Shown one piece after another: positions 46,381 through 55,066 of a stretch of 64,000 nucleotides of DNA. The translations under genes and the position numbers were made by a program. The DNA is taken from positions 5,738,048 to 5,802,047 of the forward strand of contig NZ_CP012150.1 in NCBI RefSeq assembly GCF_001187505.1, in the 5' to 3' direction. Origin of the DNA: Mycolicibacterium goodii. Its GTDB lineage: Bacteria; Actinomycetota; Actinomycetes; Mycobacteriales; Mycobacteriaceae. The first letter of the stretch is position 1; each line of letters opens with the position of its first letter. Below the pieces are notes generated by a model. That model had not been told where the DNA came from. It saw nothing but the letters and a program-made list of their open reading frames with translations, and searched no databases.

Positions 46381-46758
46381 ATGGAAACGGCGACCCACCC
46401 CAAATTCAGCGTCACGGCGGACGCGTGGAAGAACCTGCCCAAGATGCCGCAGTCGGAGTATCCCGGCACCGAGGGTTACATCGGCGACGTCTACGAAAAC
46501 CCAAGCGGCAGCGTGATGTGCAGTGGCTTCTTCGAGTTGGTCCACACCGAGGCGCCGCTGCTCTACGAATACACCTATGACGAGATGAAGATCGTCCTCG
46601 AAGGTGAGTTCCATCTGGAGAACGTCGACACGGGCCAGAAGTCGACCGCCAAGGCCAAGGATGCGATCTTCTTCCCGAAGGGATCCCGCATCCTGTTCAG
46701 CACTCCCGACCGCGCGTTGGCCTTCTACACCGGCCACCGCACCGCGGACGGCCTCTGA
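46381..46758 (+). CDS. EutQ-like cupin, first gene of the Dmm-like operon
   Basis: A 125-residue single-domain cupin. EYTYDEMKIVLEGEFHLEN and KAKDAIFFPKGSRILFSTPDRALAFYTG follow the EutQ-type pattern, with Glu in place of some usual His ligands. The Shine-Dalgarno GGAGG six bases before ATG 46381 is strong. It begins a four-gene run with DmmA-, DmmB- and DmmC-like subunits, so it is probably an accessory or small subunit of that enzyme system; its precise role is unknown. Confidence 0.8.
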   Translation: METATHPKFSVTADAWKNLPKMPQSEYPGTEGYIGDVYENPSGSVMCSGFFELVHTEAPLLYEYTYDEMKIVLEGEFHLENVDTGQKSTAKAKDAIFFPKGSRILFSTPDRALAFYTGHRTADGL

Positions 46759-46792
46759 GCCGGTCGACCGGCGGAACGACGATCACCCGAGC

Positions 46793-47329
46793 ATGACAGC
46801 CACCGAAACGATTCCCCCACAAGTCCCTTCGCTGCCCACGTGGCCTGCCACCCCCGAACCGGTCGACACCACCGCGACCAGTTACCTGGTGGTGGCGATC
46901 GGTGCGCAACCGCGTGCCGGTGAGGTGGCCGGGTCCTGGGTGCACGCCGCGGAAGCTGTCGCCCCCACCCGCCTGCTGTGCCTAGATTCCATGGACGACG
47001 ATCAGGATCGCGACCGGTTGGACGAGGCGTTGGCGGGAGTGCGCACCGGGGTGCGCATCATGGTGGTCGGCGGACAGTTCGACGTCCTGACCGCGTTGAC
47101 CGTGGCCCGCGAGGCCGGCGCCATCCCGGCGGAACTGAGCGGCTTCGTCGTGCACACCGACGATGCACCCATCTTCTGCGCGCAGTGTCGCGGCACCTTC
47201 CGGGTACCGGCCGGGCCGGGCGATGAGGTCGACTGCCCGGGGTGTGCCCGCACGGTCGAGATCCACGGTCATTTCGCCTCCGCTCTGGGCAGTTTCCTTG
47301 CCTCCGACGCCCGCGCGAGGGACCTCTGA
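46793..47329 (+). CDS. Dimethylamine monooxygenase subunit DmmA-like
   Basis: A 178-residue protein. After a proline-rich N-terminus comes an alpha/beta domain (SYLVVAIG, VRIMVVGGQFDVLTALTVAREAGAIPAELSGFVVHTD), and the C-terminus has a zinc-ribbon with C-x-x-C pairs (FCAQC and CPGC). This arrangement is that of DmmA-like subunits of heme-dependent dimethylamine monooxygenase. It is followed one base later by the reductase gene. The assignment leans on the neighbours. Confidence 0.75.
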   Translation: MTATETIPPQVPSLPTWPATPEPVDTTATSYLVVAIGAQPRAGEVAGSWVHAAEAVAPTRLLCLDSMDDDQDRDRLDEALAGVRTGVRIMVVGGQFDVLTALTVAREAGAIPAELSGFVVHTDDAPIFCAQCRGTFRVPAGPGDEVDCPGCARTVEIHGHFASALGSFLASDARARDL

Positions 47330-47330
47330 C

Positions 47331-48329
47331 ATGACAGTGCTCGACACCATCGAGGCGCGGTTTCCCGGGCATCTGCATCCGGCCTACGACACGACACCGC
47401 GCATGCTCACCGTCGTCGGCCTCACCCGCCTGGCCGGTGAGGTCCTGCACATCACCTTCGCCGCCCCGGACGGCGGCGTGCTCGCGCCGTACCAACCGGG
47501 CAGCCACCTGATCGTCACCGCGGGCACCACCCGCAACGCGTACTCGCTGACCGTAGCCGATCTCAACCCGGTCCGGTACGAGATCTCGGTGCTGCGCAAG
47601 GCCGACGGCCACGGTTCGGTGTGGTTGCACGACCACCTCACCGTCGGCATGTCGGTCGAGATCGAAGGCCCGCGTTGCCTTTTCCCGCCGGTGGCGAACC
47701 AGCGACACGCCCTTCTGATCGCAGGCGGTATCGGGGTCACCCCGGTGTTGTCGCATGCCCGCGCCATCGCGCGGGCCGGCGCCACCGCCGACATCATCTA
47801 CTCCTACCGGCCCGGGCACGACGCACACGTCGGTGAACTGCGCGCACTCGCAACACGACCGGGCATCACGCTGTTCGAGGCCACCACCGTCGAGACCACC
47901 CGCGCGGCGATCGCCGACCGACTGGCCGCGCAACCGCTGGGCACCCACGCCTACGCGTGCGGCCCGGTCCCCATGTTGGCGACCTACGAGGAACTCGCCG
48001 CGCTGGCCGGTTGGCCCCGCGCGAGGGTGCATCTGGAGCGTTTCACCGCACCCCAGCGGGATCCCGGCAGGCCGTTCACCGTACGGATCGCCTCGACCGG
48101 CGACGTCCTCACCGTGCCGGCCGGGGTGTCGTTACTGCAGACCCTGCTCGATGCGGGCATCCCGGTGAACAACCTGTGCAGGCAGGGTGTGTGCGGCGAG
48201 TGCCGCGTCCCGGTGACCTCCGGTGTGCTGGAGCACCGGGACTTCGTCCTGACCCCAGAGGAACGCGACGCCGCAGACAGCATGCTGTGCTGCGTATCCC
48301 GCGGCACCGACATTGAAGTGGACCTGTGA
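47331..48329 (+). CDS. Ferredoxin-type reductase, DmmB-like
   Basis: A 332-residue phthalate-dioxygenase-reductase-type protein. An FMN-binding barrel (YQPGSHLIVTAG, RNAYSLTVAD), NAD domain (LLIAGGIGVTPVLSHARAI, YACGPVPML) and a C-terminal plant-type 2Fe-2S domain with CRQGVCGEC and a late Cys in SMLCC are in order. It would pass electrons from NAD(P)H to the heme-containing partner. It sits between the DmmA- and DmmC-like genes, and this context fits a dimethylamine monooxygenase reductase. Confidence 0.87.
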   Translation: MTVLDTIEARFPGHLHPAYDTTPRMLTVVGLTRLAGEVLHITFAAPDGGVLAPYQPGSHLIVTAGTTRNAYSLTVADLNPVRYEISVLRKADGHGSVWLHDHLTVGMSVEIEGPRCLFPPVANQRHALLIAGGIGVTPVLSHARAIARAGATADIIYSYRPGHDAHVGELRALATRPGITLFEATTVETTRAAIADRLAAQPLGTHAYACGPVPMLATYEELAALAGWPRARVHLERFTAPQRDPGRPFTVRIASTGDVLTVPAGVSLLQTLLDAGIPVNNLCRQGVCGECRVPVTSGVLEHRDFVLTPEERDAADSMLCCVSRGTDIEVDL

Positions 48330-48360
48330 CGGCCCAACCGAGCAGATTCGAGGATCATCC

Positions 48361-49434
48361 ATGACCACCCACCTGCCGACGCCCTACCTGCGCGACATGG
48401 GCGCGAAGGCCGCAACGCTGATCCCGCCGTCCCTGACCCCGGCCGCGGCCGCCTACCTCAACCGGCCCGTCGACCACCTGGCCGGCCTGCCGTGGCCGTT
48501 CGCCGACGACGTGACGTCATTCCGCTACACCGTCAACGTCGACCCCGCGCGGGTGCCAAGGACCACCAGGGCCGGCGAATGGGGCAGGCACATCGTCGAT
48601 CTCGGTGGGGCCGACTATCCGGTGATCATGGCCGAGCGCCGCCACGTGCTGGACACCGATCCGGGGCGCGTGAAAGTCCGCCGCGGAATGGAGCTGGCCT
48701 GCTGGGATCTGCTGGTGTATTACCTGCGTGACCTCGCGCGGTCCTACCCGGATCTGTTGTTCCTCGACGAGGACGGCGATCACTTCCATTGGCGCAACGA
48801 CCTTCTCGGCACCGATGCGCGTTTCGTTCTCGGCGACGACGGCACCCTGCCCGGTGGGCCGCTGTTCTTCCTGGCGGCCGAGATCCCGGACGATCTGCTG
48901 CTGGTGATCGAGCGCGACGGGCGGTTGTACTTCGACGCCGGTGCGGTGACCTTCGCGGCGGCCTGGTCGGCGTCCTTCGACATCGGCATGGACATGTACG
49001 AGATCCACGGCCCGGTGCCGCGGATGACCGGCAGCGGGATGACCTCTCGTGCCGAACAGTTCCTCAAACGGCTTCCGGCCAATCAGGTGTACCGCAGGCT
49101 GAACTGGAATCTGGCCGCCTCCCCCACGCGGACATTCGACATCAGCCTGGAGACCCTGCCGGACTGGGGCACCCACATGCCGTTGGCCCTGCGCGACGGC
49201 GACGTGTCGCAGGTGCAGTTCCGCATCGAGCTCGAGCACTTCATCCGACTTCCGATGACCGGCGCGGTCACCTTCAACATCCGCACATTCATGGCCTCGC
49301 TCGAGGAGTTGCGCACCGTCGGTGAGTATGCCGCCCAGTTGGCGACGATCGTCGAAGAACTGCCCGAGGACATCGCCACCTACAAAGGTTTCGCCGAGTA
49401 CCGAAACGATGTCGTCGCCTATCTGAAGTCCTGA
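48361..49434 (+). CDS. Heme-dependent oxidative N-demethylase (DUF3445, DmmC-like)
   Basis: A 357-residue DUF3445 protein of the heme-dependent oxidative N-demethylase/DmmC family, which demethylates dimethylamine to methylamine and formaldehyde. WPFADDVTSFRYTVNVDPARVPRT, DLGGADYPVIMAERRHVL and the C-terminal NWNLAASPTRTFDISLE and LRIELEH-like segments (here FRIELEHFIRLP) are family marks. GAGGA precedes ATG 48361. With the two upstream subunits it likely makes a complete enzyme. Direct substrate proof is lacking. Confidence 0.82.
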   Translation: MTTHLPTPYLRDMGAKAATLIPPSLTPAAAAYLNRPVDHLAGLPWPFADDVTSFRYTVNVDPARVPRTTRAGEWGRHIVDLGGADYPVIMAERRHVLDTDPGRVKVRRGMELACWDLLVYYLRDLARSYPDLLFLDEDGDHFHWRNDLLGTDARFVLGDDGTLPGGPLFFLAAEIPDDLLLVIERDGRLYFDAGAVTFAAAWSASFDIGMDMYEIHGPVPRMTGSGMTSRAEQFLKRLPANQVYRRLNWNLAASPTRTFDISLETLPDWGTHMPLALRDGDVSQVQFRIELEHFIRLPMTGAVTFNIRTFMASLEELRTVGEYAAQLATIVEELPEDIATYKGFAEYRNDVVAYLKS

Positions 49435-49751
49435 TAGTTTGCGACGCCCCTGCACCACACCGGTGCGGAACGGCCGGGCACGCTGGGCATAGCCGGCTGA
49501 ACACCGGCGACGAAAACGGTTCGCTGAAATCGATCAACGCTGCGCAGGGCACGTCCTTGCGATGTGTCGCGACCACCCTATTTCTTTGCGCCTCAGCGGT
49601 TTTCGGAGTCCCATTCCGCGCAGCGCCGCCGCCGCGGCACGATCAAGAGAATCTATCGACGGTCTGGCATCGACTCTTGACAGATCATTTTCCCCGACGT
49701 TGACTAGGACCCCAGTGAGCGGTTTCACAAACCACTCAGTGGAGGTGGGTT
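49435..49751. other. 317-base gap upstream of the IclR gene
   Basis: A weak GCACC/GGTGC hairpin (49452-49466) follows the DmmC-like stop and may end that transcript. TTGACA at 49677-49682 is the best -35 for the IclR gene. The operator at 49712-49742 and the GGAGG at 49741 close the region. I see no ORF or RNA gene. Confidence 0.45.
49712..49742. promoter_or_regulatory. IclR-type inverted repeat over the ribosome site
   Basis: Arms 49712-49725 and 49729-49742 match at 12 of 14 positions around a three-base centre (core GGTTT-CAC-AAACC). The right arm runs into the GGAGG of the IclR gene. The position suggests autoregulation and control of the following operon; binding is inferred. Confidence 0.55.
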
Positions 49752-50531
49752 TTGGCCGAACAAGAGACGTCGGGTCAAATGCTGGACCGGTTCGTCAGTG
49801 TGCTGAGCTGCTTCTCGGTTCACGAACCGGTGGCAACCGCCGCCGAGATCCGCGCGCGCACCGGCCTTCCGCCCACCACGACGAACCGCCTGCTGCGGTC
49901 CCTGGTCGACCGCGGCGTACTGAGTCAGGATCTGCGTGGCTACAAGCTGTCCCTGCGCTTCGTCGGCTGGGCTGAGGTTGCCAAAGCGGGTTCCGACCTG
50001 GTGGAAGCCTCGACGCCGATCCTCGCCGAGCTGCGGGACCGCTCCGGCGAATCGACCGGTCTCGCGCTGCTGGACAACGACTGCCGGTACGTGATCAACA
50101 ACTGCTCGTCGAGGCGGTCGATCGTCTTCCACACCGAGATCGGGCAGACGCTCCCGCTGTACGCAGGATCCGGCGGCAAGGTGCTGCTCGCCTTCAGCGA
50201 TCAACTGCCCAAGCTCAAGCGCCTGACGAAGCTTGCCAGCGGGACCATAACGAGCCGGGCGAAACTCGAAAAAGAGTTGGAGCTGATCCGCGAACGCGGC
50301 TGGGCATACGCGCAGAGCGAGCGCGAAGACGGGCTGAACTCGGTCGCCGCGCCGGTGCTCGACGCCGGCGGATTGATCGGGTCGATGACGATCGGTGGAC
50401 CGGCCTTCCGGATGGGTGAAGACCGCGCCGAAGAACTCGGGCTGATGGTGCTCGATGCGGCCCGCGAGCTTTCCCTGGCCATCGGCTACCAGGGCAAGTA
50501 TCCGCCGGTGCGCGAAACCGACGACACGTAG
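49752..50531 (+). CDS. IclR-family transcriptional regulator
   Basis: A 259-residue regulator. The N-terminal winged helix (MLDRFVSVLSCFSVHEPVATAAEIRARTGLPPTTTNRLLRSL) leads into the IclR effector domain (YAGSGGKVLLAF, RGWAYAQSEREDGLNSVAAPVLD). It is expected to sense an organic acid. The start codon is TTG 49752, six bases after GGAGG. It is followed 28 bases later by the lyase gene and probably governs the whole importer/hydro-lyase/lyase operon. Confidence 0.9.
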   Translation: MAEQETSGQMLDRFVSVLSCFSVHEPVATAAEIRARTGLPPTTTNRLLRSLVDRGVLSQDLRGYKLSLRFVGWAEVAKAGSDLVEASTPILAELRDRSGESTGLALLDNDCRYVINNCSSRRSIVFHTEIGQTLPLYAGSGGKVLLAFSDQLPKLKRLTKLASGTITSRAKLEKELELIRERGWAYAQSEREDGLNSVAAPVLDAGGLIGSMTIGGPAFRMGEDRAEELGLMVLDAARELSLAIGYQGKYPPVRETDDT

Positions 50532-50559
50532 CGACACACGAGAGATCAGGAGACGACGA

Positions 50560-51423
50560 ATGGAAGCTCGGCGCAAGCTCAACGAGCAGATCGCGACCGG
50601 CGCGCTCACCGTGGCACCAGGGGTGTACGACGGTCTGACCGCGGCACTGGTGAAACGTCGAGAGTTCAACGCCGCCTATATGTCCGGCGCCGCGGTCGCC
50701 GCCTCGCTCGGGCTGCCCGACCTCGGCCTGACCAGCCAGAGCGAGATGGCTGCGCGGGTCGCCCTGCTCACCGGCGTGCTCGGTGACGTTCCACTGATCG
50801 CCGACGCCGACACCGGGTTCGGCGACATCATCAACGCGGTGCGGACGGTCCAGCTGTACGAACGGGCCGGTGTCGCGGCGATCCAGCTGGAGGACCAGAT
50901 GTTCCCCAAGAAGTGCGGGCATCTGGATTCCAAGGAAGTCGTTGCGCCGGAAGACTTTCGGCGCAAGATCGAGGCGGTCGTCGAGGCGCGCACCGACGAT
51001 CGGATGCTGGTGATCGCACGTACCGACGCGCTGGCGTCCCACGGATTCGACGACGCTGTCGCGCGCGCGAAGAGCTACGCCGAAGCGGGGGCCGACATCA
51101 TCTTCATCGAAGCGCCGCAGACCGCCGAGCAGATCGCGCAGATCCCGAGGCTCATCTCGAAGCCGACGCTGTTCAACCTGGTACCGCGGGGTAAGACACC
51201 ACCGGTGTCATTGGACCTGCTGCAGGATGCGGGCTATTCGATAGTGATCGCTCCCGGCCTGGCATTCGGCGCGGCCGCGGATGCGGTCGACAACGCCCTG
51301 GCGACTCTGCGCAGCGGAGACACCGACACGGGAAGCCAGTGGTCACCCAGCGAGCTGTTCCGCGCCGTCGGCCTGGACTACTGGGACGAGGTCGGTAGGC
51401 GCTTCGCCGCGGTGAGGGTCTGA
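50560..51423 (+). CDS. Isocitrate lyase/PEP mutase-family C-C lyase
   Basis: A 287-residue TIM-barrel lyase. LIADADTGFGDIINAVRTV, IQLEDQMFPKKCGHLDSKEVV (active-site Cys in KKCGH) and VIARTDALASHGFDDAV mark the methylisocitrate/2,3-dimethylmalate lyase branch; the Cys argues against PEP mutase activity. It likely splits a 2-hydroxy-dicarboxylate into pyruvate (or a homologue) and a short acid. The aconitase-type subunits directly downstream would make its substrate. Confidence 0.88.
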   Translation: MEARRKLNEQIATGALTVAPGVYDGLTAALVKRREFNAAYMSGAAVAASLGLPDLGLTSQSEMAARVALLTGVLGDVPLIADADTGFGDIINAVRTVQLYERAGVAAIQLEDQMFPKKCGHLDSKEVVAPEDFRRKIEAVVEARTDDRMLVIARTDALASHGFDDAVARAKSYAEAGADIIFIEAPQTAEQIAQIPRLISKPTLFNLVPRGKTPPVSLDLLQDAGYSIVIAPGLAFGAAADAVDNALATLRSGDTDTGSQWSPSELFRAVGLDYWDEVGRRFAAVRV

Positions 51424-51424
51424 C

Positions 51425-52666
51425 ATGGGATCCACCATCATCGAACAACTGCTGGGGCGGGCGTCGGACAACCCAGCACCGAAAACCGGCGACACCGTGG
51501 TGGTCGACGTCGACATGACCGTGCTGATCGACCTGCAGTTCCAGCACGACCGGCTGCACCACGTCCGAAAGGTCAACGACCCGAACAGGATTGCCGTCGT
51601 CATGGACCACGCGGTTCCGGCGCCTTCGATCCGGGACGCCGCGGGCGGTGAGCGGGCACGCGATTTCGCCCGCTCGCACGGCGTGGACAAGTTCTACGAC
51701 ATCGGCAGGCACGGCATCGTGCACCAGGTGATCGCCGAGCAGGCCCTCGCGGTACCCGGACAAAACCTTGCGTGCACGGACTCCCACACGTGCGCCGCGG
51801 GCGCGCTGAACGTCGCGGCGCGCGGCCTGGGCCCGGCAGAGGTGCTGCAGATCGTGTGCACCGGCAAGACGTGGCATCTGGTTCCGCCGACCATCCGCTA
51901 CGACCTGGTCGGGCAGAAGCCGGACCACATCAACGGCAAAGACATCTTCCTGCACATCGCGGGCGAGTACGGCGACGCGACCGACCACGCCATCGAGTAC
52001 GGCGGGCCGGGCCTGGCCAGTGTGCCGATGTCGGATCGCCGCACCATCGCCGCGCAGGGTGCCGAGGTCGGCGCCGACTTCTCCGTGTTCGGGGCCGACG
52101 AGGTGTGCCTGGCCGCGCTGGGCGCCAAAGGTGAAGAGGCACACCCGTGTAACGGCGACGACGATGCGCAGTACGCGGTGCGGAGGACGGTCGATCTGTC
52201 CGCTCTGGAACCGATGGTCTCGCGGCCGGGCACCGTCATCAACAATGCGGTACCCGTGACCGAACTGGAGGAAAAGCCGATCCATCAGGCCTTCATCGGT
52301 TCCTGCGCCAACGGTCAACTCGACGATCTGCGCGTCGCAGCCACCATTCTCGACGGGCAGAAGGTGAAAAGTGGTGTACGGCTGATCGTCACGCCGGCCT
52401 CTCAACAGGTCTACCTCGACGCGGTGGCGGCGGGCTACGTCACCTCGATCGTCGCCGCGGGCGGCGTCGTCACCAACCCGACATGCGGTGCCTGCTTCGG
52501 CTACCACATGGGTGTGCTCGGGCCCGGCGAGGTGTGCGTCACCGCGAGCACGCGGAACTTCAAGGGCCGCATGGGAAGCCCGGATGCCGAGATCTACATG
52601 GCCTCACCCGCGACGGTCGCGACATCGGCGATCGCGGGCTGCATCACCGCCGCCGGAGGTGCCTGA
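51425..52666 (+). CDS. Aconitase-family hydro-lyase, large subunit (LeuC-like)
   Basis: A 413-residue 4Fe-4S dehydratase large subunit. NLACTDSHTCAAGALN, AFIGSCANGQLDDLRVAA and NPTCGACFGYHMG supply the catalytic and cluster-ligand residues. It is shorter than the usual bacterial LeuC and resembles the archaeal-type isopropylmalate/homoaconitate and 2,3-dimethylmalate dehydratase group. It begins two bases after the lyase stop. It probably adds water to or removes it from an unsaturated dicarboxylate. It is not the LeuC of leucine synthesis, judging by context. Confidence 0.87.
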   Translation: MGSTIIEQLLGRASDNPAPKTGDTVVVDVDMTVLIDLQFQHDRLHHVRKVNDPNRIAVVMDHAVPAPSIRDAAGGERARDFARSHGVDKFYDIGRHGIVHQVIAEQALAVPGQNLACTDSHTCAAGALNVAARGLGPAEVLQIVCTGKTWHLVPPTIRYDLVGQKPDHINGKDIFLHIAGEYGDATDHAIEYGGPGLASVPMSDRRTIAAQGAEVGADFSVFGADEVCLAALGAKGEEAHPCNGDDDAQYAVRRTVDLSALEPMVSRPGTVINNAVPVTELEEKPIHQAFIGSCANGQLDDLRVAATILDGQKVKSGVRLIVTPASQQVYLDAVAAGYVTSIVAAGGVVTNPTCGACFGYHMGVLGPGEVCVTASTRNFKGRMGSPDAEIYMASPATVATSAIAGCITAAGGA

Positions 52667-53193
52667 TGTCGACCACGACAGATGATCTCGTGCTCACGGG
52701 CCGGTCCTGGGTTTTCGGTCACCAGGTGACAACCGATGACATGTTCCCCGGATATGCCATGCGGCTGCCGATCGCGCAGGCTGCGCACGAGATGTTCAAC
52801 GCCTCGCGCACCGGCTGGCCCGAGATGGTGCGGCCCGGCGACATCGTCGTCGGTGGCACGAATTTCGGTCTCGGATCGAGCCGGCCGGTCGCCCTGCTGT
52901 TCCGCGAGCTCGGTGTGGCCTGCCTGCTGGCCGAGAGTTTCAACTCGCTGTTCCTGCGCAACTGCATCAACTACGGCCTGCCGATCCTCGCCGTGCCTGG
53001 GATCTCGTCCGCCGTGACCGAAGGTGACGAGTTGAGCGTCGACGTCGTCAACGCAACCGTCCGGAATCGCTCGACCGGAGCCGTCCTCACATCGAAGCCC
53101 TATCCGCAGTTTCTGATCGAGATCCTGCAGCGCGGCGGCCTGCTGCAGCGACTCGAAGAGGACGGCTACCTGCGGCCGGGAACCACCGATTAG
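52666..53193 (+). CDS. Aconitase-family hydro-lyase, small subunit (LeuD-like)
   Basis: A 175-residue swivel-domain subunit. GHQVTTDDMFPGYAM and VGGTNFGLGSSRPVALLFRELGV are its marks. The usual loop reads NFGCGSSRE; here Cys is Leu and Glu is Pro, an unusual change near the substrate. Start ATG 52666 overlaps the previous stop (ATGA coupling), with GGAGG upstream. It pairs with the upstream large subunit. Confidence 0.87.
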   Translation: MSTTTDDLVLTGRSWVFGHQVTTDDMFPGYAMRLPIAQAAHEMFNASRTGWPEMVRPGDIVVGGTNFGLGSSRPVALLFRELGVACLLAESFNSLFLRNCINYGLPILAVPGISSAVTEGDELSVDVVNATVRNRSTGAVLTSKPYPQFLIEILQRGGLLQRLEEDGYLRPGTTD

Positions 53194-53202
53194 GAGCATC
53201 AG

Positions 53203-54222
53203 ATGTCAACCATGCGAACCCTGTCCACGGCCCTGGGATGTTCGGTCGTCACGATCGGTCTGCTCGCCGGGTGCTCCGGGGGCGCGTCCCGCGACGCGAA
53301 TCCCGACGATCCGGTCAAGATCGACATCACGGTCACGCACGACACCGAGCCGTTCTCCGTGCCGTGGCTGGTCGCGATCGATCAGGGCTTCTTCAAGAAA
53401 CGCGGCGTCGAGGTCGGCAAGATCGTGCCCGGCAAGGGCGGCGCGTCGACGATCCAGAACCAGCTCTCCGGTGACCTCCCGATCGCCGACACCAGCTTCC
53501 CGGCCGTGGTCGACGCGAAGGCCAGCGGCGCCGACCTCGTCGTCGTCGGCGGAGCCGTACAGTCGTTGGCCGGCAACGACTTCTACACGCTCGCACAGAA
53601 CCGGGCGGTCAACTCGGTCAAGGACGTCAAGGTGTGGTCGTTCACCAGAGAAGGGTCGGTGACGCAGCAGCTGACCTACCTGTTGCCGGACGCCGAAGGC
53701 ATCGACGCCGACGCCGTGCAGCGTAAGGCGGCCGGCGGGCTCGGAGAGGGCCTGGCACTGCTGGAGGGCGGCGATGTGGACGCGGCTGTCGTACCGATCG
53801 CGGAGGCACTCAAGAACGCGCAGGCCTACAAGCTCGTGGTCTCGGCCAAGGAAGTGATCCCGAGGTTCCAGCAGACGGTGATGACGACCACGCCCGAGTA
53901 CGCCGAAGAGCATCCCGGCGTGATCAAGGCGATCACCGAAGGGTACGACGAAGCGGTGCAGTGGACCATCGACAATCCCGCGCAAGCCGCGGCGATCTGG
54001 GCGAAACACACCAAGGAGGACAACGCCGTCGCCGAGCAGATCGTCGCGAGCTACATCGAATCCGACTACTGGGGCGTCGGCTTCAACTCCGAGGCGATTG
54101 CCAACGCGCTCAAGGGTTTCGAGCTTGTCGGCAAGGACGCGTCAGCGGTTGACCTGTGTGAGCTCTTCGACCCGCAGTACCTGCCCGACGGCGCGTCGAC
54201 CAAGGCCGCCGAGAACTGCTGA
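53203..54222 (+). CDS. Substrate-binding lipoprotein, NitT/TauT/SsuA type
   Basis: A 339-residue lipoprotein. The signal peptide ends in the lipobox LLAGC (Cys about residue 24), anchoring it outside the membrane. The mature domain is of the NMT1/SsuA type: FSVPWLVAIDQGFFKKRGVEV, GGASTIQNQLSGDLPIAD and TREGSVTQQLTYLLPD. The family binds nitrate, sulfonates, pyrimidine precursors or aromatic/organic anions. It is the receptor for the ABC importer encoded next, in the same operon as the lyase and hydro-lyase. Confidence 0.88.
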   Translation: MSTMRTLSTALGCSVVTIGLLAGCSGGASRDANPDDPVKIDITVTHDTEPFSVPWLVAIDQGFFKKRGVEVGKIVPGKGGASTIQNQLSGDLPIADTSFPAVVDAKASGADLVVVGGAVQSLAGNDFYTLAQNRAVNSVKDVKVWSFTREGSVTQQLTYLLPDAEGIDADAVQRKAAGGLGEGLALLEGGDVDAAVVPIAEALKNAQAYKLVVSAKEVIPRFQQTVMTTTPEYAEEHPGVIKAITEGYDEAVQWTIDNPAQAAAIWAKHTKEDNAVAEQIVASYIESDYWGVGFNSEAIANALKGFELVGKDASAVDLCELFDPQYLPDGASTKAAENC

Positions 54223-54247
54223 CCGTCTGAGCCGAAGGAGTCCGACG

Positions 54248-55066
54248 ATGCAACCAACCGCGGAGAAAACCATGACCGACCAGCGCGTCGCACGGCAGAT
54301 CGTCGACGTCTCCGGCTGCGTACAGCGGTTCGGCGGACTCCACGCGCTCGGCCCGATCGACCTCACAATTCGACCCGGTGAGTTCGTGTCGATCGTCGGC
54401 CCGAGCGGGTGCGGCAAGTCGACGCTGCTGGAGTTGGTTGCCGGCCTGCAAGTTCCGGCCGAAGGCGACATCGCGGTGGCGGGCGAGCCGCTGCGCGGGC
54501 CACGTGACCGCACGGCGATCGCGTTCCAGGAATCGGCGACGCTGCCCTGGCGAACGGTTCGCGACAATGTCGCCTTCGCGCTCGAGGTGCGCGCCGTGCC
54601 GAAGGCGGAACGCCGCAGACGGGCGGACGAACTGATCCGCACGGTCGGGCTCGGCGGCTTCGAGGACCACTATCCGTCGCAGTTGTCCGGCGGGATGCGC
54701 CAGCGGGTCGCCATCGCGCGGTGCCTGTCGATGGATCCCGACCTGATCTTGGCCGACGAGCCGTTCGGCGCACTCGATGAGCAGACGCGGTTGCTGATGT
54801 CGTTCGAACTGATGCGGGTGGTCGAGGAATTGTCCTGCGGGGTCCTGTTCATCACCCACAGCATTCAGGAGGCGGTGCTGTTGTCCGACCGCGTTCTGGT
54901 GATGAGTGCGCGCCCGGGCACGATCCTCGACGAGATCCACGTCGACCTACCGCGTCCCCGCGACGAGCACACGCTGGCCGCACCGAAGATGGCGGCGCTC
55001 ACCGAACGGATCTGGGCGCAGCTCAAGGACGAGGCAGGCAAAGCCATGGAAGCGACCGTGCGATGA
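54248..55066 (+). CDS. ABC importer ATPase, NitT/TauT type
   Basis: A 272-residue ATPase. Walker A is VGPSGCGKST, the Q-loop FQESATLPWRTVRDNVAFALEV, the signature LSGGMRQRVAIARCL and Walker B LILADEPFGALD. The PWRTV Q-loop is typical of SsuB/TauB/NrtD. GAAGGAG lies upstream of ATG 54248. Its stop overlaps the following permease start by four bases. Confidence 0.93.
   Translation: MQPTAEKTMTDQRVARQIVDVSGCVQRFGGLHALGPIDLTIRPGEFVSIVGPSGCGKSTLLELVAGLQVPAEGDIAVAGEPLRGPRDRTAIAFQESATLPWRTVRDNVAFALEVRAVPKAERRRRADELIRTVGLGGFEDHYPSQLSGGMRQRVAIARCLSMDPDLILADEPFGALDEQTRLLMSFELMRVVEELSCGVLFITHSIQEAVLLSDRVLVMSARPGTILDEIHVDLPRPRDEHTLAAPKMAALTERIWAQLKDEAGKAMEATVR

Noticed and set aside
51425..53193. leuC-leuD of leucine biosynthesis
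   Set aside because: The pair is in an operon with a C-C lyase and an importer, the large subunit is short and the small-subunit loop is atypical, so a catabolic role fits better.
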